Assembly (NCBI RefSeq): GCF_900099605.1
Contig: NZ_FNDK01000008.1
Location: forward strand, 1 to 64,000
Length of the DNA stretch: 64,000 bases
Reading direction: 5' to 3'
DNA from: Alteribacillus persepolensis
GTDB lineage: Bacteria; Bacillota; Bacilli; Bacillales; Marinococcaceae
The number at the start of each line of letters is the position of its first letter. The stretch's first letter is position 1. Below the pieces are notes generated by a model, which was given only the letters and a program-made list of their open reading frames with translations, did not search any database and was not told where the DNA came from. The position numbers and the translations under genes are program-made. Shown here in pieces: positions 8,889-17,368 of the stretch.

Positions 8889-9082
8889 GATTGTTGTGTT
8901 GATATCATTTCTTAAGGAAAATGTGTGAACCAACGACATAATGAATTTTTAAATATAAGACTTACGAAATGGCCAGTAAAACAAATATAATAGGTGTGGG
9001 AAATATCAAAATATTAAATAAAATAGGGGCTTTAGTTCACTCATGAAAACATCCGTAAGCATGAATAAGGAGGTCGTAATGT

Positions 9083-10012
9083 ATGACATTACATCCAGAA
9101 ATTAAAAAAGTGTTTGAATCAATGCCAAAGCCAGATCCTGACCAGAAGCTTATTCCCCAAGAACAGCGAAAAGTGATGAATGCTCCCGCGATCCCTTTAG
9201 AAAAACGTGTGCAAGTTCATTTGGTTGAAGAAAGAACCATTCCTGCTTCTGAAGCGGATATACCAGTGCGAATTTATACACCGAAGGCAAAAGATTCTTA
9301 TCCAATTCTCATGTACTTTCATGGGGGGGCATTTTTTTCAGGCACTTTGGAAAGTCATGATGAAATTGCTCGTCCCATTGCGGTGGAGTCTGGATATAAG
9401 GTGATATCGGTAGACTACCGTCTTGCGCCTGAACATCCTTATCCTGCTGCGTTACAAGATTGTTATGATGTAACGAAATGGGTCACAGAGAATAAGGAAG
9501 AATTGAATTGGGACGGAGAGAATATTGTTGTGGCAGGTGATAGTGCTGGCGGCAACTTGGCTACAGCAGTTTCTCTCATGGCGCGTGATAAAAAAGAGTT
9601 TACGATTACAAAACAAGTCTTGTATTATCCATCTTTAGACCTTGATTTAAGCGAATTTCGTTACCAGTCATTGTTTGATAATCGAAAGGGGTACGGCTTA
9701 GAAAGTGATGCGTTAGAAGAATTCAATTCGTTCTATTTATCTGGCGGCGCTGATCCTCATGATCCGCTCGTTTCACCAATAAAAGAAGAAAACTTAGAAA
9801 ATCTTCCGTCAGCACTTGTTATTACAGCAGAACATGATCCACTTCGGGATGAAGGAGAACTATTTGCAGAACGATTAGAAAAATCCGGGGTGTATGTTGT
9901 AACGAAACGATATGAAGGTGCTGTGCATGGTTTCTTAGGTAAGTTCACGCATCTTGATGAATATAAAAATGTATACCAGCGAACAGGTGATTTTTTAAAT
10001 AAGGAAGTCTAG
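9083..10012 (+). CDS. HSL-family alpha/beta hydrolase (esterase)
   Basis: 309 aa, hormone-sensitive-lipase (bacterial family IV) esterase. The oxyanion-hole motif HGGAFF starts at His80, the nucleophile is Ser154 in GDSAGG, and the remaining triad members are Asp252 (HDPLRDEG) and His282 (VHGF). No signal peptide, so cytoplasmic. Such enzymes hydrolyse short-chain carboxylic esters. AAGGAGG lies before the start, which follows a 194-base gap after the monooxygenase. Confidence 0.9.
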   Translation: MTLHPEIKKVFESMPKPDPDQKLIPQEQRKVMNAPAIPLEKRVQVHLVEERTIPASEADIPVRIYTPKAKDSYPILMYFHGGAFFSGTLESHDEIARPIAVESGYKVISVDYRLAPEHPYPAALQDCYDVTKWVTENKEELNWDGENIVVAGDSAGGNLATAVSLMARDKKEFTITKQVLYYPSLDLDLSEFRYQSLFDNRKGYGLESDALEEFNSFYLSGGADPHDPLVSPIKEENLENLPSALVITAEHDPLRDEGELFAERLEKSGVYVVTKRYEGAVHGFLGKFTHLDEYKNVYQRTGDFLNKEV

Positions 10013-10664
10013 TAGACAAAAAGATTCGGACCATCTAAAACGAGGCGAATTTAATATTTATTCGTATGCTGATAGAGATTTTTGGCACGGGCAGGGAGAG
10101 GCGGCAGAGGTGCTGCTTGCTGAACTCTGCTTGTGTATGCTTGAATGAACACAAATGTATGGCATGAAAAGACGCCGTCATGAATAGTCTCATATCCACA
10201 GTATATAAGGTGCTTTCTTATTTTTTTATGTCTGCTTGGAGATAGGTTTGTTGGGCTATCCCCAAAGATTTGTACAATCAGGGGAAAGTCTTTATCTTTT
10301 GCATCTTTGGAGCGGTTTCAACAAGGATTTTAAGAAGACGCCTGCATCCATACTGTTATGTATGAAATATTCCAAAAAAATTTGTTTATTTTATTATAAC
10401 AATACTATATTATATGTTTATAAATTTTTAGTATAGACAGTGTATGTAATGAAAATAGACGTCAACCACATTAGGCGGAATTTTTATACTGTGGCATGGA
10501 AGCGGCAAAGCACACCTTTAGACAGCGTGCTGTAAAGGGGATCATCGGGCATCATTTGAAAAAATTTGTTAAAGCGTCATAAATATTTTTAATGAGAGAC
10601 AAAGAAACACAAGGATCGACAGCCATTGTTTGTAACTAAAGTAAAATAATCAGGGGGAGAGGCA
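10013..10664. other. Long intergenic region without recognised genes
   Basis: About 650 bases. A 66-codon frame at 10236-10436 looks random (aromatic/Ile-rich at its end, no ribosome binding site) and was not accepted. AT-rich sequence around 10370-10440 may hold promoters. A small palindromic AT hairpin (CGAAT...ATTCG) lies near 10046. GGGGGAGAGG precedes the next gene. Confidence 0.4.
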
Positions 10665-11705
10665 ATGTTTCGTAAAAAGCACTTGCTTTTATATTTATTT
10701 ATAGCATTAACCATTGTATTGATGGCATGCAGTAATGATACAGCCAGTGAAGAAAGCGAAGGAAATATTGAAGAGGGAGAAGCGGTGGAAGAAACGAAGC
10801 CAGCGAATGTTGAAGAAAGCGTAGATGCAAAAAGAGCTGAAAATAAAGATACTGTACCGGATGGTTTTAGGGTGACGACTGTTGGGACAGGCTCACCGCC
10901 GATTGAAGGAGAAAAGACATGGCCTTCTACTCTTGTTCAATTTCAAGATAAGTATTTCTTAGTTGATTGCGGAGGTGGATGTACGCATGGGTTAACGAAA
11001 GCAGGCATTCATCCAAGAGAAATAACAAATATCCTCTTTACCCATCATCATGTGGATCATAACTCGGATTTTATCACTGTCTTAATGGCTGGGTGGGCAA
11101 CCAATGATCCAAGGACTGAATTAAATTTGTTAGGAACCGAAGGAACGAAAGAATTTTATAATTTTGTCATAGATTTTTATGAACAAGATATCCAATACCG
11201 TATCGATACGGGATATACGACAGGAGATGGAATGATTGAAAATGTAAATATCCAAGAACTGCATGGAGAAGAAGAACTGGAATTAGATGGCGTAAAGATT
11301 TCGACTCTAGACGTTCCGCACTCCATCAAAACGATTGCGTATAAGTTTGAGGCAGGAGGACAAACAGTTGTTTTATCAGCAGATACGACGTTTAATGAAG
11401 AACTTATTGAATTCTCCGAAGGCGCTGATTTAATGGTTTTAGACGGAATGCTTGCAGAAGTGAAAAAAGGAGATCCATTTTATGAAGAATTTCAACATAT
11501 TAAGCCACAGTTGGCAAGCGCTCATTTAACGTTGGAAGAAGCTGGGCAAACAGCGGCAGAAGCCAACGTGAAAAAGGTCGTCTTTCATCATTTAATGAAT
11601 GGAGAAATTGATGAAGAAAAAACGACGGAAGTTATGAGAGAGGCAGGGTACACAGGAGAAGTGATGATTGGTGAAACGTTAAAGCAGTATGACGTTGAGG
11701 AATAA
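10665..11705 (+). CDS. MBL-fold hydrolase anchored as a lipoprotein
   Basis: 346 aa. A basic start and hydrophobic segment end in the lipobox LMAC with Cys22, followed by an acidic low-complexity linker (about residues 25-60). The mature domain carries the MBL motif THHHVDHNSD, a later ligand histidine in DVPHSIK and DTTFNE. This places a metal hydrolase (beta-CASP-less, arylsulfatase/RNase Z-like outline) on the outer face of the membrane. GGGGGAGAGG is a strong ribosome binding site. The adjacent MFS gene suggests that the exported enzyme processes a substrate then taken up (inference). Confidence 0.85.
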   Translation: MFRKKHLLLYLFIALTIVLMACSNDTASEESEGNIEEGEAVEETKPANVEESVDAKRAENKDTVPDGFRVTTVGTGSPPIEGEKTWPSTLVQFQDKYFLVDCGGGCTHGLTKAGIHPREITNILFTHHHVDHNSDFITVLMAGWATNDPRTELNLLGTEGTKEFYNFVIDFYEQDIQYRIDTGYTTGDGMIENVNIQELHGEEELELDGVKISTLDVPHSIKTIAYKFEAGGQTVVLSADTTFNEELIEFSEGADLMVLDGMLAEVKKGDPFYEEFQHIKPQLASAHLTLEEAGQTAAEANVKKVVFHHLMNGEIDEEKTTEVMREAGYTGEVMIGETLKQYDVEE

Positions 11706-11749
11706 TTTGTACATTATTTTCGCAGTTATCTAGCGATTCTGTCTCACTC

Positions 11750-11774
11750 TGTCAAGAGGTGCACCCTCTTGACA
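11750..11774. promoter_or_regulatory. Perfect inverted repeat upstream of the MFS gene
   Basis: TGTCAAGAGG and CCTCTTGACA form 10-bp arms separated by 5 nt, 85 bases before the MFS start and 45 after the lipoprotein stop. No T-tract follows on either side, so it is more like an operator or a processing hairpin than a terminator. Confidence 0.4.
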
Positions 11775-11859
11775 ACAAATCATGAACAAGAAAAATGAAA
11801 GCGGTCTACACGTTGTTGTTAACATGCTTCACGTTAATAGTGAAGAAAGGGTGAAATAA

Positions 11860-13101
11860 GTGGGGAAATGGAAATTTTGGACATATGAAAATAAATTAGT
11901 CATGTTGTTTTTCTTTTCCATTGGATTTGTCTTTTTTGATCGGTTGGCGATAAATTACTTAATTCCATTTATTCAAGAAGATTTTACGTTGACCAGTACA
12001 CAAATTGGGTTAATTGGTTCGGCATTAGCGCTTACGTGGTCGATTGCCGGACCGTTGGGAGGGTATTTGTCGGATAAGGTACCGAGTAAAAAGGCACTGT
12101 TGGCACTATTTATTCTTGGTTTTTCTGCTGTTTCTCTTATGCATGGGCTGGTAGGATCTTTTGCGATGTTATTTGTCCTGCGTCTTGTCATGGGGCTTAT
12201 GGAGGGACCAATTACACCGATTACGCAATCTGTTTTAGCGGTGGAATCCTCTGAAAAGCGGCGAGGGTTTAATATGGGGCTGACGATGAATACGGGAAAC
12301 GCTGTGTTTGGAAGCTTTCTTGCCCCCCTGCTTATTGTAGCACTGGCAAATACATTTGATTGGCGGACGGCTTTTTATCTAACTATTATCCCTGGTATTG
12401 TCTTGGCCGTTTGTATTATGAAAATGATGAAAAACCCACAGGAAAATGAAGATAAGACGATTTCACCGACAACTGCAAACAAAGGTGCAGGGTTAAAAGA
12501 AGTACTGAAACATCGGAATATTTGGTTATCAGTGATAATATTCAGCTGCTTTATGGTGTATCTCATGGCTTTTCAAATATTTGCACCTGTTTTTCTTGTT
12601 AATGTGAAAAGTTTTTCTTCGAGCAGTATGAGCATTATTATGGCCGCATTTGGTGCTGGTTTTGCTATTTTTGGAATGTTGATTCCTGCGATTTCAGATC
12701 ACTTTGGACGTAAACCAATCATGATTATTTTTGGTTTTGTGGCTGCTTTTGTTCCGCTTACTATCATACATGCAGACTCTGTTGTGTGGGCTGTTATCTT
12801 GGTATTTCTATTTTCCTCAAGTATGGGGATAGGGTCTATTGTTATGTCGGTTATACCGACAGAATCGGTACCAGTTAAGTATGCAGGTGTTGCAGTAGGG
12901 TTGACAATTGGTATTGGAGAATTCTTTGGTGGATTCCTAAACCCGATGTTAAGCGGGATTGCCGGCGATGTATTGGGACCTCAAGCACCACTTTGGATTA
13001 GTGCATCAGGGGCGTTCCTTGTTTTTCTTCTCTCGTTTTTCCTTACAGAAACGGGCCCTGCTAAGATGCAAGTAAATGAAGGTATCGAAAAAGTTGTATA
13101 A
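11860..13101 (+). CDS. MFS transporter (anion:cation symporter-like)
   Basis: 413 aa with about 12 predicted membrane segments. The loop 2-3 motif GGYLSDKVPSKK is the MFS A-motif, repeated in weaker form in the second half (ISDHFGRKPIM). The N-terminal arrangement FFDRLAINYLIPFIQEDF resembles the ACS family that imports organic acids such as hexuronates, phthalate or 4-hydroxyphenylacetate. The start is GTG with AAAGGGTG upstream. Its place at the end of the catabolic region makes uptake of the substrate of the preceding enzymes the best guess. Confidence 0.87.
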   Translation: MGKWKFWTYENKLVMLFFFSIGFVFFDRLAINYLIPFIQEDFTLTSTQIGLIGSALALTWSIAGPLGGYLSDKVPSKKALLALFILGFSAVSLMHGLVGSFAMLFVLRLVMGLMEGPITPITQSVLAVESSEKRRGFNMGLTMNTGNAVFGSFLAPLLIVALANTFDWRTAFYLTIIPGIVLAVCIMKMMKNPQENEDKTISPTTANKGAGLKEVLKHRNIWLSVIIFSCFMVYLMAFQIFAPVFLVNVKSFSSSSMSIIMAAFGAGFAIFGMLIPAISDHFGRKPIMIIFGFVAAFVPLTIIHADSVVWAVILVFLFSSSMGIGSIVMSVIPTESVPVKYAGVAVGLTIGIGEFFGGFLNPMLSGIAGDVLGPQAPLWISASGAFLVFLLSFFLTETGPAKMQVNEGIEKVV

Positions 13102-13142
13102 GTGCAGACTGATAAGGGGGGTTTTATAGTGAACTGTTCACC

Positions 13143-13166
13143 ACTTAGCTATGCTTGAAGTGGGGG
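13143..13166. repeat. Hairpin resembling an IS200/IS605-type end (remnant?)
   Basis: Around 13140-13183 CCACTT and AAGTGG flank a short loop, and GAAGTG/CACTTC pair across a run of seven G. Similar short hairpins with a G run occur at the right ends of IS200/IS605 elements, but no transposase or left end is visible, so this is at most a remnant. Confidence 0.2.
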
Positions 13167-13281
13167 GGTTCTCACTTCCACGTTGAAGGCAAGCAAAGTT
13201 TGGTATGAAACTCATGCTGCACTTGTACCCGGAGTGGGGCAAGCGAATGTAATTTTGTACAATCTACCCTTGCACGCAGAA

Positions 13282-13304
13282 AGCCCTCACAATAAGTGAG
13301 GGCT
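13282..13304. terminator. Bidirectional terminator between MFS and yunB-like genes
   Basis: AGCCCTCAC and GTGAGGGCT form a perfect 9-bp stem with a 5-nt loop between two convergent genes. The T-runs on both sides are short. Confidence 0.6.
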
Positions 13305-13353
13305 GCCTTCATTTACTCGGTTTTGTCCCCATCCTTTTCATCTGCATCCCTCA

Positions 13354-14157
13354 TTATGAAGGGTCTTCATTGTCATTTTCTGTTTGATTTTCTGACTGGT
13401 CTTTGGTTTGGCCTGTTTCTGGCACAACTGCTGGAGTTGGGATTTCTCCACTGCTTTCACTGTAAAAGTCAGGCACTTCTCCAGGTATAAAAAGCATTCC
13501 AACAGGAACCGTTGTTTGAACGACAGCAGTATCAGTAGCAAATGGAATAACAATTTCTACATCTACTTCTAAATCCATAGAAACCCGCACCCACGTGTTA
13601 TTAATACCCGTTTCTTGTATTTCTTCGTTCAATTCTACATCCACATCACCAATGGCTGTAAATTCAATCGGAACTAAAGGTCCTAATTGAGCCAATAATG
13701 CATTGTCTGTTACTCTTCCTAAAGGTATTCCATATAAAGAGCTGTCTTCACTGTCTGTGTGGTGTGGAATAAGACCGGAAGCTGATTCAGGTACTGAACC
13801 TTGTTCCATTTTTGCTAGATAGTGCTGTGATTCAGCGACAGCATTAGTGGTTACTCTATTATAGACGTTTCCATTAAATCCAATGGATGTAATATCCCCG
13901 TTATTCCCTTTTTCTATTTCAATAAGTTCGTTCATATCAACATCCTCTAGCGTGGTGCTTACAGCATGGTTAATGGTTGAAGTCGCAATTTTTTGTGTTT
14001 CCATGTTTGCAATCTCTAACAGCGTTGGCGTAATTTGTTTGTTAACCAGCCATACACTTTGCACGGTTAAAAGTATAAAAATCAGGAGTGAAATAACTAT
14101 TGTTTGGCCAAAAGAGAAAGGGTATTTACCGGGAGTGCGAAATTTTCTTTTTCTCAA
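13354..14157 (-). CDS. yunB: Sporulation protein YunB paralog 1
   Basis: 267 aa. A cytoplasmic basic N-terminus is followed by one membrane segment (about residues 18-40) and an extracytoplasmic domain carrying ETQKIAT, INHAV, FTAIGDV, GINNTWVRV and VVIPFATDTAVV, all shared with the second copy at 54915-55802. YunB is a sigma-E-controlled sporulation protein in B. subtilis, of unclear molecular role. The start is TTG with GGGAGG 7 nt upstream. The C-terminus is rich in Pro, Gln, Asn and Glu. It lies outside the usual yun neighbourhood, so this is probably the relocated or duplicated copy. Confidence 0.88.
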   Translation of the reverse strand: MRKRKFRTPGKYPFSFGQTIVISLLIFILLTVQSVWLVNKQITPTLLEIANMETQKIATSTINHAVSTTLEDVDMNELIEIEKGNNGDITSIGFNGNVYNRVTTNAVAESQHYLAKMEQGSVPESASGLIPHHTDSEDSSLYGIPLGRVTDNALLAQLGPLVPIEFTAIGDVDVELNEEIQETGINNTWVRVSMDLEVDVEIVIPFATDTAVVQTTVPVGMLFIPGEVPDFYSESSGEIPTPAVVPETGQTKDQSENQTENDNEDPS

Positions 14158-14493
14158 CAGGCGGCCTCCCTAATCGTACATTTTCCCTTCTATGACAACG
14201 TATGCTGTTCAAGGCAAAGCTATTCTGCATCATCTGTCCTATCCATGTCTGTATAGAAAATGAAATTCATTTCTTTTTAAAAGCAGAAAAATCCAGACTG
14301 TTTGAGCGACAATTTTTTCCAATATCCTAGGTTCTTTTATTCTTTAAGGCGTTTAACGTTGTTAAAGGAGCAAAGCATAAATGAAAAATGGTTTCCTTTA
14401 CAGGAATCGGCGGCAATCTGAGTTTTTTTCATCGGTATAAAAAGAAAGGCAGCCACACACATTAAGCATAAATAAAAAAGAGGAGTTCTTATT
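14158..14493. other. Divergent intergenic region before spore-protein genes
   Basis: About 335 bases between yunB-like gene (leftward) and the small spore-protein operon (rightward). It must hold promoters for both, probably sporulation-sigma dependent, but no convincing sigma-E or sigma-G motif pair was recognised by eye. Confidence 0.35.
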
Positions 14494-14676
14494 ATGAAAA
14501 ACAAAAAACAACGTACGTTTGATGCTGATAAAACGTATCAATCTTCTGATTATACAAGTCAGGACGAAACAGCCAGGGGATTTGCCGAAACGCATGAACA
14601 AGTTTCCGATACGATGGCAGAAGGCACAATAGATAGGAAAGCCAGCGCAGAAAAAAGGGAGCAGGGAGAAGGATAA
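14494..14676 (+). CDS. Small DUF4025/YozQ-like protein
   Basis: 60 aa, hydrophilic, with a central THEQVSDTMAEGTID segment that I associate with the DUF4025 (YozQ) family of Bacillus; the family assignment is from memory of the motif. No membrane segment or cysteine. AAGAGGAG lies upstream. The stop is followed after one base by the SASP-like gene, so the two are co-transcribed, which suggests a sporulation role. Confidence 0.6.
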   Translation: MKNKKQRTFDADKTYQSSDYTSQDETARGFAETHEQVSDTMAEGTIDRKASAEKREQGEG

Positions 14677-14677
14677 G

Positions 14678-14935
14678 ATGGGGCGGAAAAACAAACTGCT
14701 TGTACCGGAAGCACGAGCGCAGATGGATGAACTGCGAAAAAAAGTATCTCATACAAATGCTGCCAGTGAAGCAAAATTTGAAGCTGCTAAGGAGCAGGGT
14801 GTGCCTCTTCAGCATGGGTACAATGGTGATATCAAAGCAAAAGATGCCGGTAAAGTTGGCGGGCATATTGGCGGCAGCATGGTGAAAGAATTAGTAAGAA
14901 TGGCAGAAAAGCAGCTGCAAGAGAAAAATAAATAA
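14678..14935 (+). CDS. Alpha/beta-type small acid-soluble spore protein-like
   Basis: 85 aa. It begins with NKLLVPEARAQMDELRKKVS and ends with VGGHIGGSMVKELVRMAEKQL, matching the two DNA-binding helices and GGxxxxxxVxxAE core of alpha/beta SASPs that coat spore DNA. The middle holds an insertion (HTNAASEAKFEAAKEQG) relative to the shortest members, and the germination-protease site is not of the standard form. It is probably a minor or divergent SASP. AGGGAGAAGGATAAG precedes the start. Confidence 0.75.
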   Translation: MGRKNKLLVPEARAQMDELRKKVSHTNAASEAKFEAAKEQGVPLQHGYNGDIKAKDAGKVGGHIGGSMVKELVRMAEKQLQEKNK

Positions 14936-14948
14936 GGAGGAATGAAAT

Positions 14949-15098
14949 GTGTCAGAAGAAACACAGTTTTCAGGATATACTGCTGCTGATTTAAAAGCAG
15001 AACAACTAGAGCGTGTAAAGGCGTTGGAATCAGAACTTCGAGAAACAACACGGCAGGATATTGTATTGATTGCTTATGAAGAAGATGAGTCACACTAA
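14949..15098 (+). CDS. Small hypothetical protein of the spore-protein operon
   Basis: 49 aa from a GTG preceded by AAGGAGG with 8-nt spacing, 13 bases after the SASP-like stop. The protein begins MSEETQFSGYTAADL and has an amphipathic, charged middle (KAEQLERVKALESELRETT) that could form a short coiled coil, then DIVLIAYEEDESH. I do not recognise a family. Operon position implies expression during sporulation. It is too short for usual ORF cut-offs and is easily missed. Confidence 0.65.
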   Translation: MSEETQFSGYTAADLKAEQLERVKALESELRETTRQDIVLIAYEEDESH

Positions 15099-15449
15099 AC
15101 ACTTATTGAACGGCCCGCCACTTGGCTGCGCTTGCAGAGGGAGACTTCCTTTGAGAACCCGTTAAAAAAGGCTTGGTTCCATCCAAAACAGGTTGATCAG
15201 AGCCAGACAATAAGGCAGGAAGAAATGTTCTAAGTGCAGTCAACACATGAAGACGCCCGAGAGGGAAATTTACTGAGCGGCTCGTTGTCTTTTTTAAGTC
15301 AATGGAAGCTGTGCTTATGATACGAGAAGTGTTTTAAAGGAGCCATCATAGAAATATCTATCATAAACAAATAATCCAAACGGATTGATAAAAATCCGTT
15401 TGGATTATTTTGTGGTTCCTGCACTTTTGTTCCAGACTCTTTTTTTACA
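15099..15449. repeat. Intergenic region with degenerate dispersed repeat, copy A
   Basis: No gene. From about 15140 the sequence resembles the repeat that begins GGAGACTCC in many Bacillaceae (here GGAGACTTCC at 15140-15149, TGAAGACGCCC near 15247). Its right part, from GAAGT at 15326 through ATAAACAAATAATCC at 15363-15377, matches copy B at 38481-38533 in order and spacing. The copy ends in a strong hairpin. Confidence 0.5.
15370..15413. terminator. Strong hairpin terminator
   Basis: AATAATCCAAACGGATT (15370-15386) pairs perfectly with 15393-15409, a 17-bp stem with a 6-nt loop, followed by TTTG. It could terminate the spore operon from the left and the small leftward gene at 15450-15692 from the right. 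Confidence 0.65.
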
Positions 15450-15692
15450 CTATAGAGAGGAAGGAAGGGAGTTGTTTTTGCAGATGTTTTCAAATAAACG
15501 AAAATGATAAATAAAATCGTCAAATAATAGCTTTTTTGTATCATCAAATGTGTACCACGTAAAAAACGCTTCTAGTACATCCGCATCAACATGTTTAAGA
15601 TGTTCTGATACAAGAAGAGGGTAACGAAATTTATGGTAAAGGGCACCATAACCAAATGAATAAAACGTATATTCTATTTCGCTGGTCGTCAT
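15450..15692 (-). CDS. Hypothetical protein, divergent from phaR
   Basis: 80 aa from the ATG at 15692, which has AAAGGGGTG upstream; a longer frame to 15737 lacks a site. Aromatic-rich (many Tyr, Phe, His), predicted soluble, beginning MTTSEIEYTFYSFGYGALYH. No motif recognised. It is divergent from phaR with about 170 bases between, which is where regulators or phasin-type genes sit in other Bacillus pha loci, but it does not look like PhaP or PhaQ. Confidence 0.5.
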   Translation of the reverse strand: MTTSEIEYTFYSFGYGALYHKFRYPLLVSEHLKHVDADVLEAFFTWYTFDDTKKLLFDDFIYHFRLFENICKNNSLPSSL

Positions 15693-15861
15693 ATAACACC
15701 CCTTTCTCATTTTTACATGGTATACATATGCAGTCATTTTTAAACAGGAACGGCGATAAAAGAGGCGGCGGGCAAATCTATTAAAAGCTGCACAAAACGA
15801 TGTCAGCCTGTTTATACTAACAGTGAGAGTTGATTATCTCAGCTTAGAAAGGCGTGATAAC

Positions 15862-16350
15862 ATGTCTGATGTATATAAAGACTTAAAAAAAATAGCAATG
15901 CTGTTAGAAAAGCATGTAAATAATAGAATTCATCAAGAATTGAATAAAGAGGAAGTCATACAATTTATTACGCAGTGGCTGAACAAACATCCACATGTTT
16001 TCCAGTCCTTGCGAGAATATGGTGAATTATTATCCGCCCCATTGAATATCCCGACAAAAACAGATACTGCTAATATAGCGAAATTGCTTATTCAACTAGA
16101 AGAAAAAGTAGATACGCTCGAAGATAACGTAAACGATTTGCATGAAAAACTAGACAAAGTTTCCGTAAAGGAAGACGCAGAGGGTGCGAGCGAACAAAAC
16201 ACCAAACAGAAAGCTCGCCGCAATCTCTCACCGTCCAAACAGGAAAAAGCACAGAGAAGAAGAGACGCGCTTGATCGTTTAAAGTACTATTCCCATGAAA
16301 TTAGCAAAACCGCCAAAACAGCGGGAGGTACGCACCGTGGTTCTGCGTAA
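15862..16350 (+). CDS. phaR: PHA synthase subunit PhaR (class IV)
   Basis: 162 aa from the ATG at 15862, with AAAGGCGTG 5 nt before; longer frame to 15823 has no site. The N-terminal domain includes FITQWLNKHPHVFQSLREYGELLSAP-like sequence typical of Bacillus PhaR, then a coiled-coil segment (LIQLEEKVDTLEDNVNDLHEKLDKV) and a basic tail. PhaR is required with PhaC for polymerising 3-hydroxyacyl-CoA into polyhydroxyalkanoate on granules. It overlaps phaC by 14 nt. Confidence 0.88.
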   Translation: MSDVYKDLKKIAMLLEKHVNNRIHQELNKEEVIQFITQWLNKHPHVFQSLREYGELLSAPLNIPTKTDTANIAKLLIQLEEKVDTLEDNVNDLHEKLDKVSVKEDAEGASEQNTKQKARRNLSPSKQEKAQRRRDALDRLKYYSHEISKTAKTAGGTHRGSA

Positions 16351-17368
16351 AAATGAAAACGGCCGCTTGCACAAAGTGAAAGAAGTATTGTCACAAGGAT
16401 CTCCTCAAGTAGGGAAGAGTCCCAAACAAGCGGTTTGGAAAAAGAATAAAGCTGCATTATGGTATTATCAAGCAAAACAAAAAAAGTATGAAACGCCGCT
16501 TTTTCTCGTGTATTCGTTAGTGAATCGTGCTTTTATTCTTGATTTAGCACCTGGAATGAGTACAGTCGAAGCATTCACCAATGCTGGATTTGATGTCTAC
16601 CTGCTTGATTTTGGAGAACCTGGATATGAAGACAAAGATATAACGGTTGATGATTATGTCTACGATTATATTCAAACAGGTGTCAAAAAAGCGCTGCATC
16701 ATTCCAAAGCAAAGGATATAACAATCATTGGCTACTGTTTAGGCGGGACCCTTGCAGCTATGTATGCTGCTGTAGCAGATGAGCCAATCAAAAACATCGT
16801 TCTGATGGTGGCCCCTATGGACTTTGACTACGTTCCTGTCTTTGATCAGTGGGTACAAGCCTTGCGGGAAGGCAGTGTTTCTTATGAAGAATGGATTGAT
16901 ATGTACGGGGTAATACCAGCAAAGTTAATGGAAAAGGGCATGAGGATAGCTTCGTACCCCGTTTATTTTAGTCATTATTTCTCACTGCTCGAACGAGTGA
17001 ACGATCCATCGTATGTTCATAAATGGAGACGATTTAATTATTGGACAGAAAGTCACGTTCCCTTCGCCGGAGCAGCACTAAAACAATTAATACAAGAACT
17101 TGTCCAGGAAAACAGCCTGATCCGCGGCAGCCTTCGCTTACGCGGCAAAAAAGCAGTCTTGTCTAACATTACGGCTAATATACTGGTCGTTTCTACTACG
17201 CTGGATACCCTCGTACCAAAAGCAATGAGCCAATCAGTAGTGGAGCTGGTTTCGAGTAAAGACAAAACGTTTAAGCTAGCAGAAGGCGGACACGCTACAC
17301 TTGCAGCAAGATCGAGACTGCCATCATTTTTGGCTGATTGGCTTGTGGAGCGATCTGCTCCTGTATAA
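16337..17368 (+). CDS. phaC: Class IV polyhydroxyalkanoate synthase subunit PhaC
   Basis: 343 aa from a GTG at 16337, with GGGAGG ending 8 nt upstream inside phaR; the longer frame from 16295 lacks a site. The lipase-box variant GYCLGG carries the catalytic Cys134. The Asp of the triad lies in TTLDTLVP and the His in GGHATL near the C-terminus. DFGEPGYEDKDITVDDYV matches the signature of Bacillus PhaC. Together with PhaR it makes short-chain PHA, a carbon store used before sporulation or in stress. No phaA or phaB lies in the window; the thiolases elsewhere could feed it. Confidence 0.92.
   Translation: MVLRKNENGRLHKVKEVLSQGSPQVGKSPKQAVWKKNKAALWYYQAKQKKYETPLFLVYSLVNRAFILDLAPGMSTVEAFTNAGFDVYLLDFGEPGYEDKDITVDDYVYDYIQTGVKKALHHSKAKDITIIGYCLGGTLAAMYAAVADEPIKNIVLMVAPMDFDYVPVFDQWVQALREGSVSYEEWIDMYGVIPAKLMEKGMRIASYPVYFSHYFSLLERVNDPSYVHKWRRFNYWTESHVPFAGAALKQLIQELVQENSLIRGSLRLRGKKAVLSNITANILVVSTTLDTLVPKAMSQSVVELVSSKDKTFKLAEGGHATLAARSRLPSFLADWLVERSAPV

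Noticed and set aside
10236-10436. 66-codon frame in the 10.0-10.7 kb gap
   Set aside because: No ribosome binding site, composition of AT-rich non-coding DNA, no recognisable motif.
2994-10575. Shared TTGTTAAAGC at 2994-3003 and 10566-10575, each about 100-130 bases before a hydrolase gene
   Set aside because: Only 10 exact bases, AT-rich and short enough to arise by chance; no palindrome.
15823-15861. Longer phaR start
   Set aside because: No ribosome binding site; the ATG at 15862 has AAAGGCGTG and fits known PhaR starts.
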